NCBI GenBank assembly: GCA_964543235.1
Contig: CAZIXE010000017.1
Coordinates: forward strand, 5,445-69,444
Reading direction: 5' to 3'
DNA from: JANMMJ01 sp964543235
GTDB lineage: Bacteria > Pseudomonadota > Alphaproteobacteria > Rhizobiales > Aestuariivirgaceae
DNA: 64,000 nucleotides
Part shown: piece by piece, positions 1 through 9,194 of the stretch
Layout of the letters: every line of letters begins with the position of its first letter
Numbering within the stretch: position 1 is the stretch's first letter
Position numbers and translations under genes: made by a program
Notes under the pieces: generated by a model
Seen by the model: only the letters and a program-made list of their open reading frames with translations
Databases searched by the model: none
What the model was told of the DNA's origin: nothing

Positions 1-611
1 GTGTCTCGATCGGCGGCGTCATCCCTCTTCTTATCGCGGCGCGACGCAACGCGCGTGTAGCGCGCGTCGTCTCAATCAATCCCTATGACTACGCCAAAGG
101 CCGGGGCCTCGCGCGCAGTTCGCTGTTCGGTTGGATGACAACTTACGCCTCGCTGATGCCGCTGTTTGGCGAAATCTGGATGCGCCTGCGGTCGTTCCCG
201 GTCACGCGATCCATCTTACGCGGCGGGGTGGCGCGACCCGACAACATCTCTCCTGCGCTGATGCGAGAGATGCACCAAGTCGGAAACCGCCCGCAGCACT
301 ACCGCGCGTTCCTCGCTCTGCTGCGAAATGGCAACAGCTGGGAATTGGCGCGCGAACAATATGGCCGCATCGATGTGCCGGTCCTGCTCGTCTATGGCGA
401 CAGGGATTGGTCGCGGACCGCCGAGCGCGAGCGCACACGCGCGCTTATCCCTAATGTTGTGATGAGGACAATCGGCGGCGCCGGCCATTTCTTGCCGCTG
501 GATCGACCGCAAGAATTGCTTGATCTGCTCATTGGTTTCATCGACGCGGCCACCAAAGACGTGCTGGTGCGGTCGTCCGCCACGGGTGCAATGCGGGGGC
601 CGATCCAATGA
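1..611 (+). CDS. Alpha/beta hydrolase, C-terminal part (cut by window edge)
   Basis: The reading frame is open from base 3 and ends with TGA at 609-611; the start lies outside the window. The first visible residues, V-S-I-G-G, look like the end of a nucleophile elbow (G-x-S-x-G-G), so the Ser would be the catalytic nucleophile. An Asp in LLVYGDRDWSR and a His in GGAGHFLPLDRP fit the other two triad positions, so the core seems intact. It is probably a serine hydrolase acting on an ester, thioester or small lipid; the substrate cannot be read. Its stop overlaps the start of the thioesterase (ATGA), so the two genes are translationally coupled. The family call is firm, the function is not. Confidence 0.8.
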   Translation, partial: VSIGGVIPLLIAARRNARVARVVSINPYDYAKGRGLARSSLFGWMTTYASLMPLFGEIWMRLRSFPVTRSILRGGVARPDNISPALMREMHQVGNRPQHYRAFLALLRNGNSWELAREQYGRIDVPVLLVYGDRDWSRTAERERTRALIPNVVMRTIGGAGHFLPLDRPQELLDLLIGFIDAATKDVLVRSSATGAMRGPIQ

Positions 612-1099
612 CCATGGAACGTGCGGCAGAGTTCCGAAATGCAACTGCTCTCATCTCCGAATTGGCGGGACGTTCTGGGCTTGAACTCGTTGCAGGGCTG
701 GCTGACGGGAGCATCCGCCGCCCTTCAATGGCGGAAACGCTCCCCTTCACATTGCTCCCGCCTGAAAAAGGTAAGATCAGACTGCAAGCCACACCAGATC
801 CGCGCTTTTGCAATTTGACGAATACCATTCACGGCGGCTGGATCATGACGATGCTCGATACCGCCATGTCGCTTGCTGCGCAGACCACTCTTTCCCCTGG
901 CGAAACCTGTCCGTCGCACGAAACTACCGCCAAGTTCGTGCGCCCGATATTCGTGGATTCCGGCGTGATGCATGTCATCGGGCAAGTAGTTTCGCGCGGC
1001 CGGACCGTCATCACACTGGAGGGCAGAATCAAGGACGCCGAAGGCAGGCTCTATGCCCATGGCACGTCAACTTGCCTGATCGTGAGCAGGAAACCGTGA
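608..1099 (+). CDS. PaaI-type hotdog-fold acyl-CoA/ACP thioesterase
   Basis: A 163-residue single hotdog domain. The segment NTIHGGWIMTMLDTAMSLAA carries the HGG motif and hot-dog helix typical of PaaI/YbgC-type thioesterases, and the C-terminal strands (VRPIFVDSG, GRTVITLEGRI, YAHGTSTC) complete the fold. Such enzymes hydrolyse acyl-CoA or acyl-ACP thioesters. It starts inside the hydrolase stop codon and ends one base into the ketosynthase start (TGATG), so it belongs to a tightly coupled operon. Together with a ketosynthase and a hydrolase it may release or edit an acyl chain; this is inferred from context. Confidence 0.82.
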   Translation: MTMERAAEFRNATALISELAGRSGLELVAGLADGSIRRPSMAETLPFTLLPPEKGKIRLQATPDPRFCNLTNTIHGGWIMTMLDTAMSLAAQTTLSPGETCPSHETTAKFVRPIFVDSGVMHVIGQVVSRGRTVITLEGRIKDAEGRLYAHGTSTCLIVSRKP

Positions 1100-2403
1100 T
1101 GCGCCGCATTGTTGTCACAGGCATGGGAGCGGTCACGCCCCTTGCGGCAAATGTCGAAGCCTCCTGGTCGCGCCTTCTGGCTGGCCGCTCAGGCATCCGG
1201 CGGCTTCCGGACGAGGTGGTGGGGGACTTGCCGGCGAAAATCGGCGGCGTGGTTCCATCTCTACAGGAAGATCCTGACGCCGGATTTGATCCTGATATTG
1301 TTATGCCACCGAAAGATCAGCGCCGGGTTGACCGCTTCATCCTCTTCGCACTCGCCGCGGCAGATGAGGCGCTGGCGCAGGCGGGATGGAAGCCAAATTC
1401 GGAAAAAGAACGATTGCGCACTGCTACCGTCATCGCTTCGGGCATCGGTGGGTTCCCGGCCATCACCGAGGCGGTGCGCACGGTCGATCAGCGCGGTGTC
1501 CGCCGCCTGTCGCCGTTCACGGTGCCTTCCTTCCTGGTGAACCTCGCTGCGGGCCACGTCTCGATCCGTTACGGCTTCAAAGGTCCGCTAGGCGCACCGG
1601 TGACCGCCTGCGCGGCAGGCATCCAGGCGATTGGCGATGCAGCGCGTCTCATTCGCGCCAACGAAGCCGATATCGCCGTGTGCGGTGGAACCGAAGCCTG
1701 CATGAATGTCGTCAGTCTGGGTGGTTTTGCGGCCGCACGCTCTCTTTCGACAGGCTTCAACGAAACACCGGCTCAGGCTTCGCGCCCCTTCGACAGGTCG
1801 CGCGACGGCTTCGTCATGGGCGAAGGAGCAGGTCTACTGGTCATCGAGGAACTGAGCCACGCGCTTGCACGTGGTGCGAAGCCGCTCGCCGAGCTCGTCG
1901 GATACGGCACGACTGCGGATGCTCATCACATCACGTCCGGTCCCGAAGACGGCGATGGTGCGCGCCGCGCCATGGAGATTGCGATCGCCCAGGCCGGGAT
2001 CTCGCCGCGCGAGGTCCGCCACTTGAATGCACACGCGACCTCCACGCCGGTAGGCGACCTTGGGGAGATCGAAGCAATCAAGAGAGTCTTCGGCACCGAA
2101 TCCAACATTGCTGTCAGCGCAACGAAGTCGGCAACCGGTCACCTGCTCGGCGCGGCTGGCGGGCTGGCGGCCATCTTCACCATCCTGGCGCTCCAGCATC
2201 AGGTGGCACCGCCGACACTCAATCTCAATGATCCAGATCCAGCCGGAGAAGGCATCGACTTCATCGCAAATCAGGCCCGACCTACGGTGATGGACTACGC
2301 CATAGCCAATGGCTTCGGATTTGGTGGCGTCAATGCGAGCGTGTTGTTCCGGCGCTGGACGGACGGTCAAGCCACCGAGATCGCCGGAGAAGTCCATGGA
2401 TGA
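1099..2403 (+). CDS. Beta-ketoacyl-ACP synthase II-like ketosynthase (FabF family)
   Basis: 434 residues starting MRRIVVTGMGAVTPL, the standard KAS II opening. The ATG at 1099 is preferred over longer in-frame starts because it coincides with the thioesterase stop and begins the conserved domain. The Cys-His-His triad is visible: C171 in VTACAAGIQAIGDA, H312 in NAHATSTPVGD and H348 in KSATGHLLGAAG, with K343 also present. It should condense malonyl-ACP with an acyl chain. The setting (hydrolase, thioesterase, SDR, MATE exporter rather than acpP/fabG) suggests a dedicated accessory pathway, not the housekeeping fabF. An alternative is a secondary fatty-acid KAS. Confidence 0.85.
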   Translation: MRRIVVTGMGAVTPLAANVEASWSRLLAGRSGIRRLPDEVVGDLPAKIGGVVPSLQEDPDAGFDPDIVMPPKDQRRVDRFILFALAAADEALAQAGWKPNSEKERLRTATVIASGIGGFPAITEAVRTVDQRGVRRLSPFTVPSFLVNLAAGHVSIRYGFKGPLGAPVTACAAGIQAIGDAARLIRANEADIAVCGGTEACMNVVSLGGFAAARSLSTGFNETPAQASRPFDRSRDGFVMGEGAGLLVIEELSHALARGAKPLAELVGYGTTADAHHITSGPEDGDGARRAMEIAIAQAGISPREVRHLNAHATSTPVGDLGEIEAIKRVFGTESNIAVSATKSATGHLLGAAGGLAAIFTILALQHQVAPPTLNLNDPDPAGEGIDFIANQARPTVMDYAIANGFGFGGVNASVLFRRWTDGQATEIAGEVHG

Positions 2404-2512
2404 CGACCCGCAATTCACCATTCCAATCTTTATCAAGCGACGAAGTCCTGTTGATTACGAGCAGACGTCGCCACTTGAGACGCAATCCAACACAATTGAA
2501 AAAGGAGCATTT

Positions 2513-3328
2513 ATGAACAAGTCAAATCAAAGCGTTGCACTGGTAACGGGTGCATCCTCCGGAATCGGAAAAGCAACAGCCAGGGCGCTGCTGAAGGCGG
2601 GCTACCTTGTATTTGGCACAAGCCAGCGCGCGCGCGTCACCGACAACGAAGGCATCGCAATGATGACATGCGATGTAACAGATGATGTCTCTGTCAAGAA
2701 GCTTGTTGAAGATGTACTGGCCCAGGCAGGCCGCATTGATCTGCTTGTCAACAATGCAGGAGTAGGATTGATTGGCGGCGCAGAGGAGTCCTCGATTGCG
2801 CAGGCGCAAGCCATCTTTGACGTGAATGTCTTTGGCGTCATGCGCATGACCAACGCGGTGCTGCCGGCAATGCGTCGTCAGAAAAAGGGACGTATCATCA
2901 ACATGAGTTCCCTCCTAGGGCTGATCCCGTCGCCCTACAATGCCATCTATGCTGCTACCAAGCATGCGATTGAGGGCTATTCTGAATCGCTCGACCATGA
3001 GCTGCGTACTCTGGGTATCCGCGTCGCGCTGGTTGAACCTGCCTATACCAACACTGCTTTTGAAACCAACAAGGTGAAGCCTGATCAACCGCTGGAAATC
3101 TATGACTCGGTTCGTGCGCAAACCGAGCGGCTCATGCAAAAGAGCGTGAAAGAAGGCGATGCTCCGGAAGTCGTGGCGGAAACCGTGCTGAGGGCGGCAA
3201 GTGCTGTTGAACCCAACAGGCGTTACCCCGCAGGAAAGATGGCACGCAAAGTCCGGATGCTGCGCAGCTTCGTTCCCGAGTCTGCTTTCGACAAGAGCCT
3301 GAGAAAGCAGGCTGGGCTGCCAGTCTGA
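2513..3328 (+). CDS. Classical short-chain dehydrogenase/reductase
   Basis: 271 residues. ATG 2513 follows an AAAGGAG ribosome site and starts directly before the Rossmann fold. The cofactor motif TGASSGIG is at residues 12-19, NNAG at 80-83, and the catalytic pair is Y146-x3-K150 (YAATK), with an upstream Ser in NMSSLLG. It is an NAD(P)-dependent oxidoreductase of the classical SDR type; the substrate is unknown. A 109-base gap with somewhat lower GC separates it from fabF, but strand and spacing fit one transcription unit. It could reduce the 3-keto product of the ketosynthase, which would be inference only. Confidence 0.85.
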   Translation: MNKSNQSVALVTGASSGIGKATARALLKAGYLVFGTSQRARVTDNEGIAMMTCDVTDDVSVKKLVEDVLAQAGRIDLLVNNAGVGLIGGAEESSIAQAQAIFDVNVFGVMRMTNAVLPAMRRQKKGRIINMSSLLGLIPSPYNAIYAATKHAIEGYSESLDHELRTLGIRVALVEPAYTNTAFETNKVKPDQPLEIYDSVRAQTERLMQKSVKEGDAPEVVAETVLRAASAVEPNRRYPAGKMARKVRMLRSFVPESAFDKSLRKQAGLPV

Positions 3329-3410
3329 GGTCATCTTGTGCGACGGCCCGCGCCCGCGTGCCCGATCAGCAGATTCTCCCACGCGAAAAATTCCACAAAG
3401 GGATCAAACC

Positions 3411-4829
3411 ATGTCAACAACGTCGCGACCGGGTGCCAAAACTGGCGCATCGCCGGGGCGCGGAGCACCTCATGCCGTTCTCTCCGGGGCAATCTTGCCG
3501 ACGATGCTGCGCCTGGCGCTGCCGACAGTCGCGGTGCTTGTCGTTCAAACACTGGTTGGGGTGGCAGAGACATATTTCGTCAGCTTCCTTGGTACGGACG
3601 CGCTCGCCGGAGCTGCGCTGGTCTTCCCGATTCTCATGCTCATGCAGATAATGTCGAACGGAGGGATCGGCGGTGGTGTCTCTTCCGCAGTTGCGCGGGC
3701 CTTGGGCGCCAATCGCCAAGCCGATGCTGAAGCGCTGATCTGGCATGCGGTCGTTCTCGCCTGTGCATTTGGTGTGGTTTTCATGATCGCGGCCATTCTC
3801 GGCGGACCAGCTCTCTATAGGGCGATGGGAGGAGCAGGACCAACGCTGACAGCAGCACTCGCCTATTCCGGCATCGTGTTCGCGGGCTCCATTCCGATTT
3901 GGATTACCGCGTTATTGTCATCGGCGCTGCGCGGGGCGGGCAATGTGAAAGTGCCAGCACTCCTGATCATATTGGGCGCTTTCACTCTACTTCCGTTGTC
4001 GCCAGCGCTGATATACGGGTTTGGTCCTGTTCCGCCGTTTGGCGTTGCTGGTGCCGGGGCAGCCGTTGTCATCTACTACGTGCTCGCGGCGCTCGTGTTG
4101 ATGCAGTATTTGCGATCGCCACGAAGCCTGCTCAAGCTCAAGATCGTCCCCCTTAAGCGACACTTATTCCAGGACATTCTCGGCGTTGGCTTCCTGTCTG
4201 CCATCGGCACGGTACAGGCGAACCTAACGGTGATTGCCGTCACCGCTGCCGTGGGCAGATTCGGCACGGAGGCCATTGCGGGATACAGCATCGCCTCTCG
4301 TCTTGAGTATATGCAGATACCCCTGATCTTCGGCCTCGGCACCGCTATGGTGACCATGGTCGGCATGAATATCGGGGCCGGGCAGGAAGTGCGGGCCCGC
4401 CGTATCGCCTGGATCGGCGCCGCCATTGCTTTCGGTGTGACCGAGTTCATTGGCCTTGCGGCCGTGGCATTTCCGCATGCATGGATCGGTCTTTTCAGTA
4501 AGGATGCCAACGTGCTGGCCATAGGCACCCAGTATATTTGGACAGTCGCACCGTTCTACGGGGCCGTCGGAATTGGGTTGGCACTCTACTTTGCAAGTCA
4601 GGGTGCGAAGCGTGTCCTCCTGCCAGTCCTGGCGGGTACTGTTCGTATGATCGTCGCGGGCCTTGCTGGTTGGGCGGCTGTCGCGTGGTATGGGGCAAGC
4701 CTATCAACCGTTCTGCGGCTCAGTGCTGTAGCTGCCGTTGCCTATGGCGGTCTCACAACAGCGTCCATTCTGTGGGGGTGGGGCCGGCGTCTCGCGAGCC
4801 AGCCGCTCGCGCAAACCTCCTCACGGTGA
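3411..4829 (+). CDS. MATE family efflux transporter
   Basis: 472 residues with about twelve hydrophobic segments in two similar halves. The first half begins around PTMLRLALPTVAVLVVQTLVGVAETYFVSFLG, a classic MATE first-helix sequence, and the second around FLSAIGTVQANLTVIAVTAAVGRFG. The ATG at 3411 has an AAAGGGA site 5-10 bases upstream. MATE proteins export cationic drugs or secondary metabolites in exchange for Na+ or H+. Lying 82 bases after the SDR on the same strand, it may export the product of the upstream ketosynthase cluster; that link is inference. Confidence 0.88.
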   Translation: MSTTSRPGAKTGASPGRGAPHAVLSGAILPTMLRLALPTVAVLVVQTLVGVAETYFVSFLGTDALAGAALVFPILMLMQIMSNGGIGGGVSSAVARALGANRQADAEALIWHAVVLACAFGVVFMIAAILGGPALYRAMGGAGPTLTAALAYSGIVFAGSIPIWITALLSSALRGAGNVKVPALLIILGAFTLLPLSPALIYGFGPVPPFGVAGAGAAVVIYYVLAALVLMQYLRSPRSLLKLKIVPLKRHLFQDILGVGFLSAIGTVQANLTVIAVTAAVGRFGTEAIAGYSIASRLEYMQIPLIFGLGTAMVTMVGMNIGAGQEVRARRIAWIGAAIAFGVTEFIGLAAVAFPHAWIGLFSKDANVLAIGTQYIWTVAPFYGAVGIGLALYFASQGAKRVLLPVLAGTVRMIVAGLAGWAAVAWYGASLSTVLRLSAVAAVAYGGLTTASILWGWGRRLASQPLAQTSSR

Positions 4830-5152
4830 GGCCGCGTCCGTTCGCTTCTCCGCCAATCGGATAAAGACCAAAACGCCGTCGAGCACATCTGCCCGCATTC
4901 TCAGATCCGGTTTGCGGCGCTCTGGTATTGATTGTCGCCACCCTACCAAAGGACGAGAAAAGCAGGGTGCAAGCCTGTGAGAGGATGTTGGATCTCAGTT
5001 TCTCCCTCTCCGCCAGTTCGGCCACTTTATGCTACTGAATTTGTTTAACTTTCTGCGCCTGCTCTTGCCCTTTGCTGAAGCTCGGTCTGGACCAACCAGA
5101 GGCATGACGCCGGCCCGGGGCGGCGGGCGATGAGGACCGCGCAGCTCCTGCT
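4830..5152. other. Intergenic region between convergent units; no gene seen
   Basis: A gap of 323 bases between the MATE gene (+) and the dehydrogenase gene (-). No convincing coding frame or T-tailed hairpin was found. TCTCCCTCTCCGCCA at 5001-5015 resembles the 3' end of a serine tRNA, but the rest of a tRNA is not present. The region also marks the change from the acyl cluster to the sugar operon. Confidence 0.5.
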
Positions 5153-6277
5153 TCAGACTGCTATCCAGCGCCCTTCCCGCGCCGATCTGGCAAAGGCATG
5201 GATCACCCGTTCGATCCCCAGGCCACGGGCAAAATCGACCTGAGCCGACGGCCGGCCCATGATCGCGTTCAGGATTTCGGCAAGCTCGATCACCTTCAGC
5301 TCGTTGAATCCCAGGCCATGGCCCGGCGCCGGGCAGAGTCTGCCATAGGCCGGGTGCGACGGCCCCGACAGAATGCGGCGAAAGCCCCGGTTGGCCGCCG
5401 GACCTTCGGCGACATAGAGATTGAGCTCGTTCATCCGTTCATTGTCGATCCACAGCATGCCCTTCGATCCATGCACCTCGACCTTGAGGCCGTTCTTGCG
5501 CCCGTGCGCCACCCGGCTGGAGCACAACGTGCCGCGCGCGCCGTTGCGGAAACGGACAAGGGCATGGGCAATATCCTCATTCTCGACACGGGCAGTGCGG
5601 CCGGCCTCGCCCGCCACCGGTCGTTCGGAGTGGATAGTATCCGTGACTGCGCACAGGCTGCCGATTTCTCCCACCAGCTCATGGGCGAGTGACACGAGAT
5701 GGCAGGTGAGATCACCCAGCGTGCCAAGCCCCGCCTCGCTGGCCTTGAGCCGCCACGACCAGGGCAGTGCCGGATCGGCCATATAGTCCTCATCGACACT
5801 GCCGCGGAAATCAAAGGTCTCGCCGATGACGCCCTCCCGGATCAAGGCCCTGGCATGCTGCAGGGCCGGATTGCGCAGATAGGCATAGCCGAGCGCGGTC
5901 ACCCTGCCCTTTGCGGCCGCGGCGGCCTCCGTCATTGCTTCGGCATCGGATAGCGTCAGCGCCATGGGCTTTTCGCACCAGACATGCTTGCCCGCCGCGA
6001 GTGCCGCCACCGCCATCTCGCGGTGCAGCCCGTTGGGTGACGTCACCGACACCAGCTGCACAGCCGGATCCGCGATGAGCGCCCGCCAGTCCGTTGTTGC
6101 CCGGCTGAACCCAAACTCGCCGGCCATGCGCTTTGCATGCTCCATCTCGACATCGCACAAGACCGCGCGATCAATCGTTGGAACTTCGCCGAACACCGCT
6201 TTGACGGCGCTATAGGCCAAGGCGTGGCACTTGCCCATGAAACCCGTACCGATCAGCCCCACCCCAATACGATCCAT
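5153..6277 (-). CDS. Gfo/Idh/MocA family NAD(P)-dependent dehydrogenase
   Basis: 374 residues. MDRIGVGLIGTGFMG supplies the N-terminal dinucleotide-binding GxGxxG-like motif, and WCEKPMALTLSDAEAM contains the EKP signature whose Lys is catalytic in this family. The internal ATG at 6277 is chosen over a longer start because a GGGGGAAC ribosome site precedes it. These enzymes oxidise or reduce sugars, inositols and related polyols (IolG, MocA). It is the last gene of the minus-strand operon, directly after the ChbG-like gene. With the IolE-like gene upstream it points to an inositol-type substrate. Confidence 0.88.
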   Translation of the reverse strand: MDRIGVGLIGTGFMGKCHALAYSAVKAVFGEVPTIDRAVLCDVEMEHAKRMAGEFGFSRATTDWRALIADPAVQLVSVTSPNGLHREMAVAALAAGKHVWCEKPMALTLSDAEAMTEAAAAAKGRVTALGYAYLRNPALQHARALIREGVIGETFDFRGSVDEDYMADPALPWSWRLKASEAGLGTLGDLTCHLVSLAHELVGEIGSLCAVTDTIHSERPVAGEAGRTARVENEDIAHALVRFRNGARGTLCSSRVAHGRKNGLKVEVHGSKGMLWIDNERMNELNLYVAEGPAANRGFRRILSGPSHPAYGRLCPAPGHGLGFNELKVIELAEILNAIMGRPSAQVDFARGLGIERVIHAFARSAREGRWIAV

Positions 6278-6278
6278 T

Positions 6279-7178
6279 TCAGTTCCCCCTGCCCAGCCCC
6301 AGCTCATCGGCTGCCAGGCGTGCCCGCAACTCGTCCCTGAGCTTCCGCATGCCGATCACTTCGAGTTCCTGCCCAGCGAACCAGCGGCGAAAAGAGTCCG
6401 ACTTCAGAATCCCGTATTCGGCGGTGCGGATATGGTGCAGGTCCACGTCAATGGCGTCGATTTCGCCGGGGCAGGTCGGATGCAAAGCCAGAAAACTATG
6501 GCCCGGCCCGATGGTGCCGATCATCTGCCTGTAGGTCTCAGCAGCCGGCTCGCCCTCATGCCATGGCGTCTCGATGATCTGATCGAACAGCTGGAAGCCG
6601 GACGCAGCTGCAAATTCTGCGTGGCGGGCATAGTCCTCGGCTCTGACACCGGCCATGTTGTGCAGTCCGCCATAGGTTGAGAGTTCGCGTGTGATCAGGA
6701 TCGGAAGTCGATAGTCACGGCCGATCCTGATGTAGATGTCACAGAATTCCGGCATCAGCACCGTTCCTGCATGATCGTCGAGGTGGGTGACGTCGATGCC
6801 GCAAGCCAACGCAGCATCGACTTGGGCCCGCAGTTCGGTCTCAACGGCCTCGCGGCTGGCATACGCCCGCACCAGCGCCGGCGACGCATGGAAATACCCG
6901 CAGTCGTCCGTAAGCCCCGCAGACGTCGGCGGCGCCGTCATGGGGCGCCACTTGTAGCGGCGCATTTCGCTGGTCAGGGTCAGATGAACGCCGATGTCCA
7001 GCGACGGTGTGGTGATGGCCATCTCGCAGGTCTCGGCGAACCACGGGCATGGGGGCATCACCGATCCCGAGCTGCACACACCGAGCCGCCACAATTCGGC
7101 AAAGGCCCGGTTGGCGCCATGGCTCATGCCGAGATCGTCAGCGTGGATGACTACCCGTCTCTCGCCGGCCGCGGTCAT
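6279..7178 (-). CDS. ChbG/YdjC-like carbohydrate deacetylase
   Basis: 299 residues of the YdjC/ChbG family. The metal-site motifs are visible: HADDLGMSHGAN near the N terminus, DIGVHLTLTSE, and DVTHLDDHAGTV. Characterised members remove acetyl groups from N-acetylated sugars such as chitobiose. It sits one base from its neighbours in the operon, between the ABC ATPase and the MocA-like dehydrogenase. The presence of a deacetylase suggests the imported compound is an N-acetylated amino sugar or aminocyclitol, or that it is deacetylated on the way into catabolism; this is inference. Confidence 0.83.
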   Translation of the reverse strand: MTAAGERRVVIHADDLGMSHGANRAFAELWRLGVCSSGSVMPPCPWFAETCEMAITTPSLDIGVHLTLTSEMRRYKWRPMTAPPTSAGLTDDCGYFHASPALVRAYASREAVETELRAQVDAALACGIDVTHLDDHAGTVLMPEFCDIYIRIGRDYRLPILITRELSTYGGLHNMAGVRAEDYARHAEFAAASGFQLFDQIIETPWHEGEPAAETYRQMIGTIGPGHSFLALHPTCPGEIDAIDVDLHHIRTAEYGILKSDSFRRWFAGQELEVIGMRKLRDELRARLAADELGLGRGN

Positions 7179-7179
7179 C

Positions 7180-7974
7180 CTACCTGATCGTCTCCAGCAG
7201 GCGCTCGATTTCCTGTTCGACCGCCGTCATGTCTTCGCCACCCGACATGATCGACAGCACCTCATCGCGCGTGATCTCGGACTTGCGGTAAGTGCCCTGG
7301 CTGGTGCCGCGGTTGAGCAGCGTGAACACATCGCCCACCGGATAGGCATGGCGGATGTTGTGGGTGATGAAGATCACCGCAAGCCCGCGCAGTCTCGCCT
7401 CGATGACAAATTTGAGCACCATGGCCGCCTGGTGCACGCCGAGCGCCGATGTCGGCTCGTCGAGAATCAGTACGCGCGCCCCGAAATGGATGGCCCGCGC
7501 GATCGCCACCGATTGGCGCTCGCCGCCCGACAGCGTGCCCACCGCCTGGGTCGGATCGCGCACCTGGATGCCGACATCTGCCATGGCCTGCCGCGCGATG
7601 CTGTTTGCCAGTTCCTTGTCGAATCGCCGCAACGGAAACACGCCTTTCACCGGCTCGCGGCCCAGAAAGAAATTGCGGGCAATGCTCATGAGCGGAATGA
7701 GTCCAAGATCTTGGAACACGGTAGCGACCCCGTACTCGGCAGCATCGCGTGGGCTGCGGAACGCCACCTCCTTGCCGGCCACCAGGATCCTGCCTTCGCT
7801 CGGCCGGTAGACACCGGACAGAATCTTGATGAGCGTCGACTTGCCCGCGCCGTTGTCGCCGAGGAGGCAGTGAACTTCGCCCGGAAAGACCTTCATGTCG
7901 ATGTTGTTGAGGGCAATCACCGACCCGAAGCGCTTGCTCACGCCGGCGAGTTCGATCGCAGGGACATTCGTCAC
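7180..7974 (-). CDS. Ribose/inositol-type sugar ABC transporter, ATP-binding protein
   Basis: 264 residues, a single ABC domain. Walker A is GDNGAGKST, the signature is LSGGERQSVAIARA, and Walker B with the catalytic Glu is VLILDEPTSALG. The one-domain length matches short ATPases of the CUT2 class rather than the double RbsA. GTG at 7974 is the likely start, overlapping the permease stop as GTGA. It energises uptake together with the adjacent permease and binding protein. Confidence 0.9.
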   Translation of the reverse strand: MTNVPAIELAGVSKRFGSVIALNNIDMKVFPGEVHCLLGDNGAGKSTLIKILSGVYRPSEGRILVAGKEVAFRSPRDAAEYGVATVFQDLGLIPLMSIARNFFLGREPVKGVFPLRRFDKELANSIARQAMADVGIQVRDPTQAVGTLSGGERQSVAIARAIHFGARVLILDEPTSALGVHQAAMVLKFVIEARLRGLAVIFITHNIRHAYPVGDVFTLLNRGTSQGTYRKSEITRDEVLSIMSGGEDMTAVEQEIERLLETIR

Positions 7975-9122
7975 GGCGACGTCCTCTCGCCCAACGCCTT
8001 GGCGCGGGTATAGTTGTTCACCAGCACTGCCATGAGTATGACGATCCCCAGGAACACTTTGAACCAGTCAGTGTCGATGCCGGTGTAGAAGATCCCCATT
8101 TGCACCAGGCCGAAGATCAGCGCGCCAAGCGCCGCACCATAGATGGTGCCATAGCCGCCCGTGAGCAGTACGCCGCCTACCACCACGGCAATGATCGCCT
8201 CGAATTCTTTCAGCATGCCGCGTACCGTGTCGGCGGAACCTGCTTCCATCACCTGTATGGTCGCCATCAGCGTGGCGGCACAGGCCGTAGCGATGAACAG
8301 CGTGATCTTGACCCGGGCCACCGGCACGCCGACATTGCGCGCCACCACGGGATCGCCGCCCGATGCATAGATCCAATTGCCGAACCGTGTTTCGGTGAGG
8401 ATCCAACCGGCAAGCGCGGTGATTGCCAGCCACCAGACGATCGACATCGGAATGCCCGGGACGAAGGGCACGCCGTTCGATTTGACGGCAATCCAGCCGA
8501 GATCGCCCATCCACTGGAACAGGCCGGTAAGCACATGACCGTTGAACAGGCTCGCCGTCCAGGGATCCGCCACACCATCCAGGATATAGGGGATCTGGGT
8601 CCGGCCGGTGACGGCGCGGGTGATGCCGATCGACAGACCGCGCAGGATAAAGAGCGAAGCCAATGTCACAATGAACGACGGCAACCTGGTCTTGACCGTT
8701 ATGAGGCCGTTGAGATAGCCGACCATAACGGCCGCCGCGAAGGCTGTGCCGATACCGGCCCAAAGCGGAAATCCCAGGTACTTGACAGTGAGTCCGATGA
8801 CGATTCCGGCAAACCCGATCATCGAGCCGATCGACAGGTCGAATTCACCGGCAATGATCAGTAGCGCCACCGCAGCTGCAAGAATGCCGAGCTCGGCCGC
8901 GAGCGTCAGGAAGGTCATCGCCCCTTGCAGCGAGTAGAGCGACCCCGCCCCTGGCAACAGCGCGAAAATGACGGCGGTGGCGATGAGGCCGCAGGCGACC
9001 CCGGATTCGGGGCGGCGCAGCAGGCGCGTCATCCAGCTGGTGCTGGCAAGCCTCTCGTCTGTTTGCCGTTTCGACTTGGGCGTGAGTGACTTGAGGGGTG
9101 ACGTTTCGTTCGTCGTCGTCAT
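7971..9122 (-). CDS. Sugar ABC transporter permease (RbsC-like)
   Basis: 383 residues with about ten hydrophobic segments. The segment IIAGEFDLSIGSMIG is the G-x-D-L-S-x-G-S signature of RbsC-type (BPD_transp_2) permeases. A hydrophilic N-terminal extension of some 35 residues precedes the first helix. It starts at an ATG after a short spacer holding a strong hairpin and ends in a GTGA overlap with the ATPase gene. It should form the membrane channel for a monosaccharide or cyclitol. Confidence 0.9.
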   Translation of the reverse strand: MTTTNETSPLKSLTPKSKRQTDERLASTSWMTRLLRRPESGVACGLIATAVIFALLPGAGSLYSLQGAMTFLTLAAELGILAAAVALLIIAGEFDLSIGSMIGFAGIVIGLTVKYLGFPLWAGIGTAFAAAVMVGYLNGLITVKTRLPSFIVTLASLFILRGLSIGITRAVTGRTQIPYILDGVADPWTASLFNGHVLTGLFQWMGDLGWIAVKSNGVPFVPGIPMSIVWWLAITALAGWILTETRFGNWIYASGGDPVVARNVGVPVARVKITLFIATACAATLMATIQVMEAGSADTVRGMLKEFEAIIAVVVGGVLLTGGYGTIYGAALGALIFGLVQMGIFYTGIDTDWFKVFLGIVILMAVLVNNYTRAKALGERTSP

Positions 9123-9152
9123 GCCGTTCCGCTCCGCGCTGAAGCCCGGACT

Positions 9153-9183
9153 GCGGCGAAGGCGGCCGTGCTGCCTCCGCCGC
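9153..9183 (-). promoter_or_regulatory. Stem-loop between binding-protein and permease genes
   Basis: On the minus-strand RNA an 11-base-pair stem (one G-U pair) is formed by 9153-9163 and 9173-9183, with a 9-base loop and no T-run. It lies in the 72-base gap downstream of the periplasmic binding-protein gene. Such hairpins commonly stabilise the upstream message or attenuate transcription, raising binding-protein levels over the permease. Confidence 0.55.
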
Positions 9184-9194
9184 GCAGAAGCGTA

